Below, in pieces: positions 45,501-57,039 of a stretch of 64,000 nt of DNA. Numbering within the stretch: the first letter of the stretch is position 1; each line of letters opens with the position of its first letter. The notes beneath the pieces are model-generated. The model was not told the DNA's origin, ran no database searches, and worked only from the letters and a program-made list of their open reading frames with translations. The stretch is from contig CM048840.1 in the NCBI GenBank assembly GCA_026545765.1, forward strand, positions 2,315,265 to 2,379,264, in the 5' to 3' direction. This DNA is from Plantago major. Its lineage: Eukaryota; Streptophyta; Magnoliopsida; Lamiales; Plantaginaceae. A program made the translations under genes and the position numbers.

Positions 45501-46058
45501 TTGAGGGTAAAATTCGTCTAGTTTGGATATCGCACCTTAGCGTCTTCGGAAATGCTTGAACTGCTAAGAAAAGCGAGGGTTAGACCTCTTTAAGCCCGGT
45601 CTGCCGTGGACAAACCGGGTAGTGATTCAACCAAGAGTAGTACTCTTCTTTTTAGAAATATGGTTGAGACGCAATAAATGACTTACTTGAACTGAAGAGA
45701 ATGAGCTCTATTTATAGGCAATTTTCGAGGAACAGGATCCCTTAAATCCCGGAATCATGTCCTTAAATGACACGTAGTCCGGATATTACGGGATCTTGAA
45801 TCACTATTTGAGGTCCATGCTCGGACCTGTTGTAGAAGTCGGATCTTGGACTTGTAGGTTGGATATACGCTGTAGGTCGGTATATCCTCCTTTGTCCGAG
45901 ATTTGAGAAGTTGATGTAGGTCGGTTTTATCCGTTGTAACCGACCCACAATAAGTCGTTTAGTCTTTTTTATTCGATTTGATTAAATCCTTCGGAACCGT
46001 GACGTTCGATTCGTCCTAATTCGTCTCCGAATTAGGGGGAACTCATTACAGTATAAAA
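45501..46058 (-). repeat. G2 left LTR (inverted)
   Basis: Reverse complement of the right LTR. The minus-strand TATA GCCTATAAATAGAGC lies at about 45709-45723. The U5 end is CTAGACGAATTTTACCCTCAA. The start (TTTTATACTGTAATG) has lost the TGTT consensus. It is followed on the plus side by CCCCCC (the polypurine tract complement, 46061-46070). Confidence 0.75.
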
Positions 46059-46665
46059 TAAGTCCCCCCAGTTTCCATGTATCTTGTAGAGATAGATGTG
46101 AAATTCCCAAGTTTCTGTGTGTCGGATGAGGGATTAATCAAATCGAAAAATGGATATATTAACTATTCCCCCCTTAGTCTCGGTTTCGCCGAGTCTCGTA
46201 AGTCGGATATACCGAGACTATAGAGAGCCAAATATTTGATCCGTTTTGTAGACCGGTTGAGTGGGACACGTGTCAAATGAATAACAGTGTAGCATTAAAT
46301 GCGGCACAAGTTCCTAGATCGGCAGTAATGATGATTGGGCGAGAGCAGGTAGAAGTTATCGGAGGACTATAAATAGGAGGCTCCTTTTCATTTGCTTCAC
46401 CACACTTCAACTCTCAAACTCTCTTTTCACAAGGCGATTTTCTTTTTCTCACCGAGCTTCCGCAATCTCAAACTTCCGTGCTTCAGGTCCAACACCATTT
46501 TTCAAAAACTGTAAGTGTCTCGGATTCCGATCTTCATCTTTAATTTCTCTATTTGTTGTCTTTCATATTTTCGTAACATGGGGTCAGGTAGGATCGTCCT
46601 CCGACTGATCTTAGGGTCAGTCTCTTCTGCGTTAGTTTCTTATATAAATCTTATCACGTAGAATC

Positions 46666-47398
46666 ATGGCGAGTCAGAGTGAGGATAGTCAGCATCAGTC
46701 GGAGGGTTGGTCGTACGACCATAATGGTGAGGAAGATTCCTTCACCGCATCGGACGACTCCATTGAGGAGGGTCAGATGGTTAACCAAATTTAGGGTCTT
46801 TTGTGGTAGGTTCGGGCTCGGGGAACCTTGTGGTCGGTTCTAGCTCAAGACAGCTTTCTCCGGGGTTATCTGCAAGTCTGGGCGGATCCTATAGGTGCTC
46901 CATTAGGAATGAGCCCATCATCTCCGAAGTGCGAGATGAATTGGTGAGGGATAGACTTAATCTCGGTGGTCGGGTGACCGAGAGGGAGAAACTTGTGCTA
47001 ATGCAAGGATCGGTGGCAAAGTCTTTTGCGGTGGTGCGAGCACGCCTTGGTTTGGATGGTGAAGATGCTGACGATGCTGAAATAGATGAGATGTTGGATG
47101 GAGTGGGGGATGAGGCGGTTGGGAATGATAACCCTCAGCTTGAGAACGAAAATCAAGAGGTTGGGGCGGAAGAAGAAGATGAGGTCGAGGAAGAAGAGAC
47201 CGAGCCTAGACGAAAAAGGAGGAGAGTGGTTGAGGAGGAGACAAAATTCAACCTGTAGTGACGCCGACAGTAGATAAGGAAATGGAGGATCCAGTGAATG
47301 AAGATGATGAGAGCCCCGGTCTAGAACAACCAACTGGAACCACAGTTGAACCGACCCTGGAAGGAAATAATAGGAGCCTTGTGGTCAAGATTGATTGA
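46666..47398 (+). pseudogene. G2 left-arm aORF1, internally deleted
   Basis: Begins ATGGCGAGTCAGAGTGAG with the TATA GACTATAAATAGG at about 46366 upstream. It has a stop after NQI near 46795, then continues VVGSGSGNLVV, RDRLNLGGRVTEREKLVL and an acidic run ending EPRRKRRRVVEEETKF. At TTCAAC it jumps to the C-terminal tail (from 47258). Relative to the right arm 2,226 bp are missing between two GTTGAA/TTCAAC words, and the jump is out of frame (CTG TAG). The Transposase_28-like domain and coiled coil are gone. Confidence 0.8.
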
Positions 47399-47654
47399 AG
47401 GCCAGTCACCTGTTAGTCCGGTTTTTTTCTTTAAACTTGTTGTTTACTTTAAGCTCTTTTCCTTTTGAACAATATTTATTTTTGATGAAGACTATCTCCC
47501 TTGGTCTGTGAGGGAGTAATTTTTTCATAATCAGTCTGTAATGATGTGTAATGTTCTATAAAGGAAGAGGTGAACCAGTAAAGTCACCATTATTACTGCG
47601 TCCTTTCATCTTCCGAGCCGTCAGATGGTGGACACGTGGCGTGATCGTAGGGAT

Positions 47655-47690
47655 TCTTTATGCCTATAAATAGGGGTATGGTAACTCTTT
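47655..47690 (+). promoter_or_regulatory. Promoter core of G2 left-arm ORF2
   Basis: TATA word GCCTATAAATAGGGGTATGG with CACGTG (G-box) about 30 bases upstream (47633-47638). Same arrangement as the right-arm and G1 promoters; single copy here. Confidence 0.6.
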
Positions 47691-47784
47691 CTTCCTCACT
47701 TTTTTACCTTCCTTTCTTCTTTCTTTCCTTTTTTCTTAGCAATTTTTCTCCGAGACAGTGTAGTCCGTGTCAGATTCCTTTAGG

Positions 47785-48105
47785 ATGTCGGAAGCCGCCC
47801 GAGAAGCCGCAAGCCGAGCTAGGCAACTTCAACTTAATGCGAGTGCAGTGCTACCCGACTTGGAGAACTTCGACTTTGGAGACCCAAATGATCCCAAGTA
47901 CGATTGGTGTCGGCACTGGATAAACTGTACCTGCGGGAACAAACCCCCTCCGACCTATTCGGGTAAAGGCACAGTGGATGACTCAATCGTTCTTGATCCA
48001 GAAGGTGATCCCCCTTTATGTCCGGTGGTCATCAGGAGGCGGGCCGAGGAAGAGAGAGAGCGGATGCTGAAGATGATTCGTAGGAGGATCCGAATACAGC
48101 AGTAA
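47785..48105 (+). pseudogene. ORF2 of G2, left arm (truncated by a nonsense change)
   Basis: Starts AGG-ATGTCGGAAGCC, chosen because the same context precedes the G1 ORF2. It encodes an N-terminal Ala/Arg region (AAREAASRARQLQLNAS) absent from G1, then NCTCGNKPPPTYSGKGTVDD, LDPEGDPPLCP and RRRAEEERERMLKMIRRRIR. It stops at TAA 48103-48105, where the right arm has CAA followed by about 20 more codons ending in SESQGSTSGI, so the loss is one C-to-T change. Confidence 0.75.
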
Positions 48106-48783
48106 TCTCGTCGGGCTCAAGATGGTGGCTCGGAGTCTTAAGGCTCAACCTCGGGAATTCAGTGAAGGGAGAAGGCGGGGTATGCCCCGTAGGCATATGT
48201 ATGGTCCTCGGACCTTGAAAAACTTGTACTTTCCATATCTCCATTTTCTAACAAAATTTAAACCGACCTCCATTGATGAAGTTGTTACCTTTTCATATAC
48301 TTGTTTTTCATTTTTCGTCGGAATTTGTTTTGGATAAGTGAAAATAAGTCACCGAGATTCCGATATAGCGACTCATTAGTTGAATAGTATTAGGCCAACT
48401 GGAAAGTTGGACAATAAAGGACAACAAAAGTTACTTGATCACGATAGTTTTGCATCATCCCTGCGGCATACTCCTCGGGTTATTGCCCTACATAATTTAC
48501 CTCTTAGTCACATCGTGAGTCGGTCTATACGACCCTTTCTATGACTGAGGGGGGATCACGTAAGCTGAAGGCCCCGAGGTCATTTCGGCTGGGGATATAC
48601 CTTAAAAGGTCGGTCTTTGTACGAGTGTTTTTTCCGAATTGTAATCAAAACCAGGTGGGAAAAATGCCGAGGTTTCACTCACTCGGACTTCAACATAAGA
48701 TAAAGACAAGGTACAAAATATGATAGGTTAAACTAATGATAGGAAAAATGAGGTTTCACTCACTCGGACCTCAAGGCCGCCTT

Positions 48784-49433
48784 CTAGGGATATAATTTCT
48801 GGAGATTCTTCCCGTTCCAAGTTCTTTGGAGCTCTCTGCCTTTTGGGTGAGTTAGATCATAGCTTCCATTTTTGTGGACTCGAATTATCTTGTAAGGTCC
48901 CTCCCAGTTTGGTTGTAATTTTCCAACTTTGCCCAAAATGTCTGCTCGTCGGAGGACCAAGTCACCGACTTGTAGATCCCTAGCATGTACATGCTTGTTG
49001 TAGGAGTGAGCCATAATGGATTGATAATTCATGGTTCGGGCTAAGGCATCACTTCGGACTGTCTCCATCATGTCTAGGTCGAAAACTCGCGAGAAGTGGT
49101 TATCGGCTGGAGAATATCCTTGGATACGGATGGTCTCTACTGCTATTTCAGCTGGGATTACGGACTCGGATCCATATACTAGTCCGAATGGAGTTTCTTC
49201 CGTAGAGGTCCGAGCAGTAGTTCTATATGCCTATAGAACTCCATTTAACTCTTCAACCCAATCCCCCTTCGACTCTTGAAGCCTTTTTTGCAAGTTAGCC
49301 ACAATTGTTTTGTTGGTTGCCTCGGTCTGACCATTAGCTTGAGGATATCTGACCGAGGTGAACCTTTGCTCAATTTTCAATTCTTGGCACCATTCCTTCA
49401 TCCGAATTCCTGAAAATTGTCTCCCATTTTCCT
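48784..49433 (-). pseudogene. G2 left-arm integrase fragment
   Basis: Minus-strand integrase C-terminal half: MKEWCQELKIEQRFTS, QANGQTEATNKTIVANLQKR, then a stop at about 49231 where the right arm has Trp, ETPFGLVYGSESVIPAEI, and the C-terminal GDLVLRRADILGKVGKLQ ending NGKNLQKLYP. Similarity to the right arm ends near 49433 at CCCATT. Bases 49434-49516 are of unknown origin. Spacer 48106-48783 holds no other gene. Confidence 0.88.
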
Positions 49434-49516
49434 GAAAACTGTTATCTTGGTAAAAGAGCCTACCAAGGCATGAAGAACGATCGAAATCTAGAACGCCCTC
49501 TGTCACTAATCGAAAT

Positions 49517-51855
49517 GTCCGACCAACACAAGTCCGAGCAAGAGGAGATAGAGCTCCTCAACAGCCTATGCCCGATTTGCGAGATGTCATAAATGAGAAA
49601 AGCCGAATGACATAACTCGAGGACAACCCTAACGCGACTCAGGATAATCGTGGGTATTCAAGACGTGACGACCAACCCCATAACAGGCATCCTGAAGGAA
49701 GTCAAAGAGAAAGAGAAAATCCGAACATGGATAATGAATACCGTGACGAGGATCATGTCCAATCCTTTACCCGAGAGGAAATTGCTATAAAGCAACAAGC
49801 CCTAGCCGTCGAATAGGAACGATTGGAAAAGATGATCCGAGCTAGAGAAATTGTGAGTTTTGGAAGAGACCAAGACCGAAATCCAAGTCTGCTAACCGCC
49901 ATTGTCCGAGCTGCCCTACTGCCGGAGAACAGGATTATTCCTGTGAACCTTGACTGTTGATATGGAAATATGTCCAATCCGTCATAAAGGATCTAGGAAC
50001 GAATCCTAAGGCATCCAATGGATCCGAGACACTTTGGTCCGAGCCAACGGTCCGATCCGGGCAGACCAACCATGGTCTGACCCACATTGAAAGAAAGGGA
50101 CGAAGGATTTAGACCTACAAGGCCCGACCCGGAACCATGAGTCCGACCCACCTTGGTCCGAGCCTCTCTGGGAAAGGAGCATAGTGCTAAGTCAGTACCC
50201 TCTCCGACCCAAGGACTCCGATCCGGATGCCAACTCGGATCCAGCATGACCATCTCATAAAGCAACCAAGCAAATGGGCACCAAAGAGTGAGGTGTCCGA
50301 ACCCAGGAGCTCCGAATCGGAAGAGTTGGACAGGCAGGAGAACTTCCTCAGCTGACAACCCATTACGGTCCGAACCAAGCGTCCGGACCAACCTTTCTTC
50401 CATTTGGGACACAAGCCTATCAAGACATTGGGCCATGGGCCTAGAGCATTGTTGGCACAATCTGGGACGGACACTTGGCGCGATCTTGTGAGCCCTCCCT
50501 TTCTCCAAGGAAACCTATAAATATGCACATATCCTCACAATGCAAGGAAGTGAAGTCTTCTTCCTGGACTCTTACCTTCTCAACTATTACACAGAGTCGA
50601 TCTTCAGTCGCTCTTGAGTAAAGTCTCAAATCCGGTTTGACACATAGCAAACCGGATCCTAACCCCCCCTCCAAGTCACTTGTGCAGGTCCTTACGCATC
50701 GCCTCTTACCAGTACGACGGTTCTTACGGGCTCTTACTCTTTGGTTCTTACAAGCAAGGTGGTTCTTACTCAAAGGTGGTCTAGGTACTTAGAGTGAAGG
50801 AAATCAAGGAAAATTCATTAAGTGGTTGGGGGACTTTTCCCCTCAACATTGACAAATATGACGGGACCACGTGCCCGGTAGGACATCAAGTCAGATTTGA
50901 AAGTTCTATGTCCGGTTACGGATTCAGTCGGCATAATCATGCGAATGCCTTAGTCGGAACATTCTATGGTAAAGCCATGAACTGGTGGTTGGAACTAAGA
51001 CCAGGATCAATCTCAAGTTATCAACATCTTTTGGAGATTTTCATCCACAAATTTGAGAACTACAGAACCAAGAAGAAACCTGTCACCTTCATGACAAACA
51101 CTGTGCAAAAAAGAAATGAGAACTTAAGAGCCTTCATAACTCGGTTTAACGAGGCGTTGCTCTCCGTTGAACCTCATTCCTTGAAAGAGAAGTTGGCATA
51201 CCTATACTCAAACTCCAAGCATGAAGGCTTACGAGCACTTATTTCTGAAGGAAGAGTGAAAAGCGAACGCATGCTAGACGATGCTGTTGAAGGATTTATG
51301 ACATGGGAAGAATATCGAAAACATTACCCAACTAGAACTGAGGAAAGGGACATGAAGAATGAGAGAAATGAGAACAAGTCCCAACAAAATCCCTGCAATG
51401 AAAAGAAAAACAACGATAATTACAGAGGTCTGGAGACTAGAAGGAGAAGTTCTCCTAGGAGATATGCAAATTATTCCATTCTTAACACTCCCCGGACTGA
51501 TATTCTTGCTGCCATAGAAGACAAAGGATATGGGATAGCCTGGCCCAAAAAGTTCAAGGAGAACCGACAATCCCGAAATTCCAATTTGTTCTGTCGTTTC
51601 CATAAGCAACCAGGGCATTCAACGGAAGATCGTGTGGATTTGAAGAATGAAGTTGAAAGACTCATTGAACTTGGGTACCTGAAAGACTATATCATGCGCC
51701 GAGATAGCAGCGGTAACCCAGCCAAAGAAACGCGACAGAGAGCGAGATCTCCTGAAAGAGCCCCACCAGGTAGACCGGAGAAAAATGCCCATACTCGATC
51801 CGCCCAAGATAATAACCGTCATAATTTTCAAGAAGATTATGAGAATGCTCCATGA
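49517..51855 (+). pseudogene. G2 gag, split by a solo LTR
   Basis: The first part (49517-49954) starts MSDQHKSEQEEIELLNSL, then needs frame changes and has stops (after CEMS, at MT-stop-LED and VE-stop-ER). It ends ALLPENRIIPVNLD. The second part resumes after the solo LTR at 50854 with KYDGTTCPVGHQVRF, the Retrotrans_gag core (GKAMNWWLELRPGS, LRAFITRFNEALLSVEPHS) and a knuckle-like CRFHKQPGHSTEDR, in which the last Cys is replaced by Arg. TGA at 51853-51855 separates it from pol. A frame opening at 50794 lies in LTR sequence and is not the gag start. Confidence 0.85.
49955..50848 (+). mobile_element. Solo LTR inserted in G2 gag (894 bp)
   Basis: Starts TGTTGATATGG and ends CCCCTCAACA, flanked by the perfect 5-bp duplication TTGAC (49950-49954, 50849-50853). 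TATA CCTATAAATATGC near 50513. Its removal restores the gag frame from VNLD to KYDG. Both ends resemble the G1 LTR, so it stems from a relative of G1 and was left by LTR-LTR recombination. Confidence 0.92.
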
Positions 51856-51954
51856 AAAGGGGTCATTGGGAGCATCACTGGTGGACCAGCTGGAGGTGAT
51901 AGTCGGAATGCCCGAGAGTGGACAACAAAGAATATCCGGAGATCCGACGAAACC

Positions 51955-54900
51955 ATGGTGAACGCAGTTCAAAACGGGTTCAACCGTATCTCCTTTGATG
52001 ACTCAGAAGTTCCTCCTGTCTGCATAGGACAAGGCAAAATCAATAATCCCGACCTACCTCTAGTTATCACACTAGACATTGCCAACTACGGTGTGAAGAA
52101 AGTGTTAGTTGATAATGGAAGTTCCGCCAATATCATCTTTTCAGAAACTTTGGCCAAAATGGAACTAAAACCCGAAGGACTTAGAAGTGTTATTACATCC
52201 TTGCACGGTTTCGGCGGAGGAGAAGTAAGGCCTCTTGGAAGTGTGTATCCAGCCGTCTCAATGGGCCAAATGCCTTGTCGAGTGACAAAGGAATTACAAT
52301 TCATGGTGGTAGACTGTCCCTTTGACTATATTGTACTCTTGGGCCGACCTGGAATTAACACTTTTAGGGCAATACCATCAACACTCCATCTCAAAATAAA
52401 GTTCCCAACTCCTTTCGGAGTGGGAGAAGTCAGAGGAAACCGGAGAGAAGCCTGGGAGTGTTACACTCTATCCGCCAAAAGAATGTCGCAACCCATTCTG
52501 AAAGGAGGCTCGCATCCCGACCTCGACCCAAACCAAGGAACCAAGAGAATGTGCTTTCCAATCACTTCAGTGGGAAGCATAGAAGATTACAATGTCATTC
52601 CCAAGCAACCTGCTGGACAGACACCGAAGAAGAGATTTTTTGGTGAGAATCGGATAGAACCACAATGCGAAACCAAAGAAATCCAACTAGTTGGAGGAAA
52701 TCCGAAGAAGGTCACCAAGATAGGGACCGGAATGACAGCAGAATCCGAGCTCAAACTAACCACCTTCCTACGAGCAAATACCGACGTATTTGCATGGGGG
52801 ACCGAAGATTTAACGGGAATTGATCCAAGGATAATGGTGCAACACTTGAATGTTGATCCAAGTATCAAACCAGTTCTCCAAAAGAAGAGGGATCATGGAA
52901 AAGAACAAGATAAGATCATAGCCGCGGAAGTGGAACGATCACTACAGGCGGGACACATCATAGAAGCCCAATATTCTGAATGGTTATGCAATGTCGCTCT
53001 GGTTCAAAAATCACCAGGAAAATGGCGCATGTGCAATGATTTTACAACCTTGAATCAGTTTTGTCCTAGAGATCCATATCCACTTCCGAGGATTGATACC
53101 TTAGTTGATTCCACCGCCGGCTGCGCTTTGCTTAGCTTCATGGATGCTTTCCAGGGATTTTATCAGATAAAAATGGCCAAAGAAGACATTGCAAAGACTG
53201 CATTTGTTACATCGGGGGGAGTATACTGCTTCAATGTAATGCCCTTTGGACTCAGAAATGCTGGAGCAACCTATCAGAGATTGGTTAGCCAGATGTTCAA
53301 AGAAGAAATTGGAAAAACCATGGAAGTTTATGTTGATGATATGCTAGTAAAAAGCAAGGAGGAAAATCAACATGTTTCACACATCTCAAAGTGTTTTTCC
53401 ATACTCAGAAAGTACGGTATGAAACTAAATCCGGAGAAATGCACTTTTGGAGTGAAGGGCGGAAAATTCCTAGGTTACATGGTGACAAAAATGGGAATTG
53501 AAGCCAATCCCGACAAAATCAAAGCTATCCTGGATCTTCCGCAACCAAAGAATATCAATGAAGTCCAAAAACTCGTAGGCAAGATAGTTTCTTTGAGCAG
53601 ATTCATTTCCCGGTCAGCTGAAAAAAGTCTGCCATTCTTCAAGGCACTCAGGAAAACTATCAACTTTGAGTGGACTGAATCTTGTCAAGAAGCCTTTGAG
53701 GAATTGAAGAAGTATCTGGTCAGTCCGCCACTTCTAACTATACCAGTTCCTGGAGAACCCTTGTATATGTACGTGGCAATCAGTATCAAGGCGGTGAGCT
53801 CGGTAATGGTTGGAATCACTGAAAATGAAAACTTACCGATCTACTACTTGAGCAAGGCCCTGACTGGTGCTGAGAAGAACTACTCAGAAATCGAGAAGCA
53901 TGCCTTTTGCGTCGTGAACGCAGCTGCAAGACACAAACCCTATTTCATATCTTATGATATCATAGTTCTTACTCATCATCCTCTTAAGCAAGTATTGGGG
54001 AAGCCTGAGAAATCTGGACGATTAGCCAAGTGGGCCATTCAACTGGGGGAACTAAACATCGAATATCAAGCACCGACTGCAAAGAAGGCACAAGTCTTGG
54101 CAGATTTCTTAGCCTCTTATCCGACAAGGGTGGAAGAAGCAAGCTCTAACTCAAAAGTGGACGATTCTCTGACATTGATAGCTCCAATAGTCGGACAAGA
54201 CTTAGATATCCTTGATGTTGAGAAATGTATCCTACCACCACCCCCAGAAGGAGAAGCACCCAAGGAAACACCAGTGATCATAGAGAAAGTGAAAACGCAA
54301 GAGCAAACTGAAGAAATTTGCCAACTCTTTGTTGATGGCTCGGCGAGCCTAGATTCTGGAGGGGCCGGTTTGCTCCTGATCAGTCCCGAAGGAGATGAAC
54401 TCGAATATGCCATTAAGTTGGATTTCAGTATTACCAATAATGAAGCCGGGTACGAAGATCTACTCTCAGGTTTGAAATTGGCTAAATCAGTAATGGCCAA
54501 GAAGATACGAGCTCACACCGACTCTCAATTGGTCGAATCACAATTCTCGGGAGAATTTTCTACGAAAGGACCGACCTTGATCAAATACTTAGAAATCCTC
54601 AAGAAAACAGTCAAGAGTTTCACCGAGTTTTCTCTGTCTCGGATACCCCGAGCTATGAATGAACGAGCTGATGTCCTATCCAAATTAGCATCAGCCTCAG
54701 GATCAATCGACACTCGCTCGGTCGTTCTCATGACTTCTAAGAAGCCAAGTATCTCACGAGACTTGATCACAACCAGGGTTCTTGCTATAAATGCAAACAA
54801 TGATTGGAGATCCGATCTATTGAACTACCTCACCAACGACATAGTTCCGACTGATAAACTTGAAGCGAGACGACTAAGGAACAAAGCATTGAGGTACTTC

Positions 54901-55161
54901 ATGATTGATTCAGATCTCTATAAACGATCATATGGCGGAACTCCCGTGAGATGTCTAGACAAGGACGAATCATTCTCGGTGATGGCCGAAATTCATCAAG
55001 GAAGCTGTGGAAATCATTCCGGGGGTCGGGCTTTGGCGCAAAAGATTGCCCGACAAGGCTACTTTTGGCCCACTATGTTGAAAGACTCGTTCCAATTTTC
55101 AAGAGGATGTAATGAATTCAACGATTTGCAAACATCCCTCACTGACCCACTTTTCCCATGA
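51955..55161 (+). CDS. G2 pol: protease, reverse transcriptase, two RNase H domains, integrase start
   Basis: 1,068-codon open frame. Aspartic protease KKVLVDNGSSANIIF (near residue 50). RT with KWRMCNDFTTLNQFCPRDPY, SFMDAFQGFYQIKM, NVMPFGLRNAGATYQRLV and VYVDDMLVKS (about residue 460). A first, degenerate RNase H (LYMYVAISIKAVSSVMV) and a second archaeal-type RNase H, LFVDGSASLDSGGAGLL, with NNEAGYEDLLSGL, HTDSQLVES and NERADVLSK (residues about 790-920). Two RNase H domains mark the Tat lineage. The frame enters the integrase zinc head HSGGRALAQKIARQGYFWP and then runs out of frame after SRGC near 55110. Translation may begin upstream of ATG 51955, after the gag stop. Confidence 0.93.
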   Translation: MVNAVQNGFNRISFDDSEVPPVCIGQGKINNPDLPLVITLDIANYGVKKVLVDNGSSANIIFSETLAKMELKPEGLRSVITSLHGFGGGEVRPLGSVYPAVSMGQMPCRVTKELQFMVVDCPFDYIVLLGRPGINTFRAIPSTLHLKIKFPTPFGVGEVRGNRREAWECYTLSAKRMSQPILKGGSHPDLDPNQGTKRMCFPITSVGSIEDYNVIPKQPAGQTPKKRFFGENRIEPQCETKEIQLVGGNPKKVTKIGTGMTAESELKLTTFLRANTDVFAWGTEDLTGIDPRIMVQHLNVDPSIKPVLQKKRDHGKEQDKIIAAEVERSLQAGHIIEAQYSEWLCNVALVQKSPGKWRMCNDFTTLNQFCPRDPYPLPRIDTLVDSTAGCALLSFMDAFQGFYQIKMAKEDIAKTAFVTSGGVYCFNVMPFGLRNAGATYQRLVSQMFKEEIGKTMEVYVDDMLVKSKEENQHVSHISKCFSILRKYGMKLNPEKCTFGVKGGKFLGYMVTKMGIEANPDKIKAILDLPQPKNINEVQKLVGKIVSLSRFISRSAEKSLPFFKALRKTINFEWTESCQEAFEELKKYLVSPPLLTIPVPGEPLYMYVAISIKAVSSVMVGITENENLPIYYLSKALTGAEKNYSEIEKHAFCVVNAAARHKPYFISYDIIVLTHHPLKQVLGKPEKSGRLAKWAIQLGELNIEYQAPTAKKAQVLADFLASYPTRVEEASSNSKVDDSLTLIAPIVGQDLDILDVEKCILPPPPEGEAPKETPVIIEKVKTQEQTEEICQLFVDGSASLDSGGAGLLLISPEGDELEYAIKLDFSITNNEAGYEDLLSGLKLAKSVMAKKIRAHTDSQLVESQFSGEFSTKGPTLIKYLEILKKTVKSFTEFSLSRIPRAMNERADVLSKLASASGSIDTRSVVLMTSKKPSISRDLITTRVLAINANNDWRSDLLNYLTNDIVPTDKLEARRLRNKALRYFMIDSDLYKRSYGGTPVRCLDKDESFSVMAEIHQGSCGNHSGGRALAQKIARQGYFWPTMLKDSFQFSRGCNEFNDLQTSLTDPLFP

Positions 55162-56030
55162 TACCTGCAAGTATCACTTGTCCCTTCGTTCAATGGGGAA
55201 TTGACATTGTCGGACAATTACCAGTTGGGACAACACAAAAGAAGTTTATCATTGTAGCAGTGGAATACTTTACCAAGTGGGTCGAAGCTGAAGCCATGTT
55301 AATCATCACCGAGAAGAAAGTGATCGACTTCGTCTGGAAAAACATTATCTGTCAATTTGGACTTCCGAGGATAATAGTAGCAGATAATGGGAGACAATTT
55401 CAGGAATTCGGATGAAGGAATGGTGCCAAGAATTGAAAATTGAGCAAAGGTTCACCTCGGTCGTATATCCTCAAGCTAATGGTCAGACCGAGGCAACCAA
55501 CAAAACAATTGTGGCTAACTTGCAAAAAAGGCTTCAAGAGTCGAAGGGGGATTGGGTTGAAGAGTTAAATGGAGTTCTATGGGCATATAGAACTACTGCT
55601 CGGACCTCTACGCAAGAAACTCCATTCGGACTAGTATATGGATCCGAGTCCGTAATCCCAGCTGAAATAGCAGTAGAGACCATCCGTATCCAAGGATATT
55701 CTCCAGTCGATAACCACTTCTCGCGAGTTTTCGACCTAGACAATGATGGAGACAGTCCGAAGTGATGCCTTAGCCCGAACCATGAATTATCAATCCATTA
55801 TGGCTCGCTCCTACAACAAGCATGTACATTCTAGGGATCTGCAAGTCGGTGACTTGGTCCTCCGACGAGCAGACATTTTGGGCAAAGTCGGAAAATTACA
55901 ACCAAACTGGGAGGGACCTTACAAGATAACTCGAGTCCACAAAAATGGAAGCTATGATCTAACTGACCCAAAAGGCAGAGAGCTCCAAAGAACTTGGAAC
56001 GGGAAGAATCTCCAGAAATTCTATCCCTAG
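55110..56030 (+). pseudogene. G2 right-arm integrase (three frameshifts)
   Basis: Pieces in successive frames: 55158-55415 with VQWGIDIVGQLPVGTTQKKF and ADNGRQFQ; 55412-55765 with QANGQTEATNKTIVANLQKR and ETPFGLVYGSESVIPAEI; 55743-56030 with GDLVLRRADILGKVGKLQ. D,D,E residues all remain. The breaks are a frame change near 55110, one missing T at about 55405 (the left arm has it) and one extra A at about 55742 (the left arm lacks it). Those two lesions are private to this arm. Confidence 0.9.
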
Positions 56031-56628
56031 AAGGCGGCCTTGAGGCTCGGATGTCATTAGTTCAACCTATCATATTTTGGACCTTGTCTTTATCTTATGT
56101 TGAAGTCCGAGTGAGTGAAACCTTGGCATTTTTCCCACCTGGTTTTGATTACATTTCGGGAAAAAACACTCGTACAAAGACCGACCTTTTAAGGTATCTC
56201 CCCAGCCGAAACGACCTCGGGGCCTTCAGCTTACGTGATCCCCCCTCAGTCTTAGAAAGGGTCGTATAAACCGACTCACGATGTGACTAAGAGGTAAATT
56301 ATGTAGGGCAATAACCCGAGGAGTATGCCGCAGGGATGATGCAAAACTATCGTGATCAAGTAACTTTTGTTGTCCTTTATTGTCCAACTTTCCAGTTGGC
56401 CTAATACTATTCAACTAATGAGTCGCTATATCGGAATCTCGGTGACTTGTTTTCACTTATCCAAAACAAATTACGACAAAAAATGAAAAACAAGTCTATG
56501 AAAAGGTAACAACTTCATCAATGGAGGTCAGTTCAAATTTCGTTAGAAAATCGAGATATGGAAAGTACAAGTTTTTCAAGGTCTGAGGACCATACATATG
56601 CCTATGGGGCATACCCCGCCTTCTCCCT
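56031..56628. other. G2 spacer after integrase
   Basis: Mirror of 48106-48783 in the left arm. No gene seen. Confidence 0.6.
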
Positions 56629-57010
56629 TCACTGAATTCCCGAGGTTGAGCCTTGAGACTCCGAGCCACCATCTTGAGCCCGACGAGATTGCTGCTGTAT
56701 TCGGATCCTCCTACGAATCATCTTCAGCATCCGCTCTCTCTCTTCCTCGGCCCGCCTCCTGATGACCACCGGACATAAAGGGGGATCACCTTCTGGATCA
56801 AGAACGATTGAGTCATCCACTGTGCCTTTACCCGAATAGGTCGGAGGGTGCTTGTTCCCGCAGGTACAGTTTATCCAGTGCCGACAGCAATTGTACTTGG
56901 GATCATTTGGGTCTCCAAAGTCGAAGTTCTCCAAGTCAGGTAGCACTGCGCTCGCATTAAGTTGAAGTTGCCTAGCTCGGCTTGCGGCTGCTCGGGCGGC
57001 TTCGACATCC
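56629..57010 (-). pseudogene. ORF2 of G2, right arm (frameshift near start)
   Basis: Start context AGG-ATGTCGAAGCC at 57010-57008, but one G is missing after ATGTCG compared with the left arm, shifting the first 20 or so codons. The body from LPDLENFDFGDPNDPKYN onward is intact: NCTCGNKHPPTYSGKGTVDD, LDPEGDPPLCP, RRRAEEERERMLKMIRRRIR and the full tail GGSESQGSTSGIQ. The two arms therefore carry different, complementary lesions. Confidence 0.75.
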
Positions 57011-57039
57011 TAAAGGAATCTGACACGGACTACACTGTC

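Noticed and set aside
50187-50773. Minus-strand frames of about 110-170 codons in the solo LTR
   Set aside because: GC-rich LTR sequence without coding features.
50794-50848. Apparent gag start (methionine frame at 50794)
   Set aside because: These codons lie in the solo LTR; the real gag resumes after TSD TTGAC at 50854.
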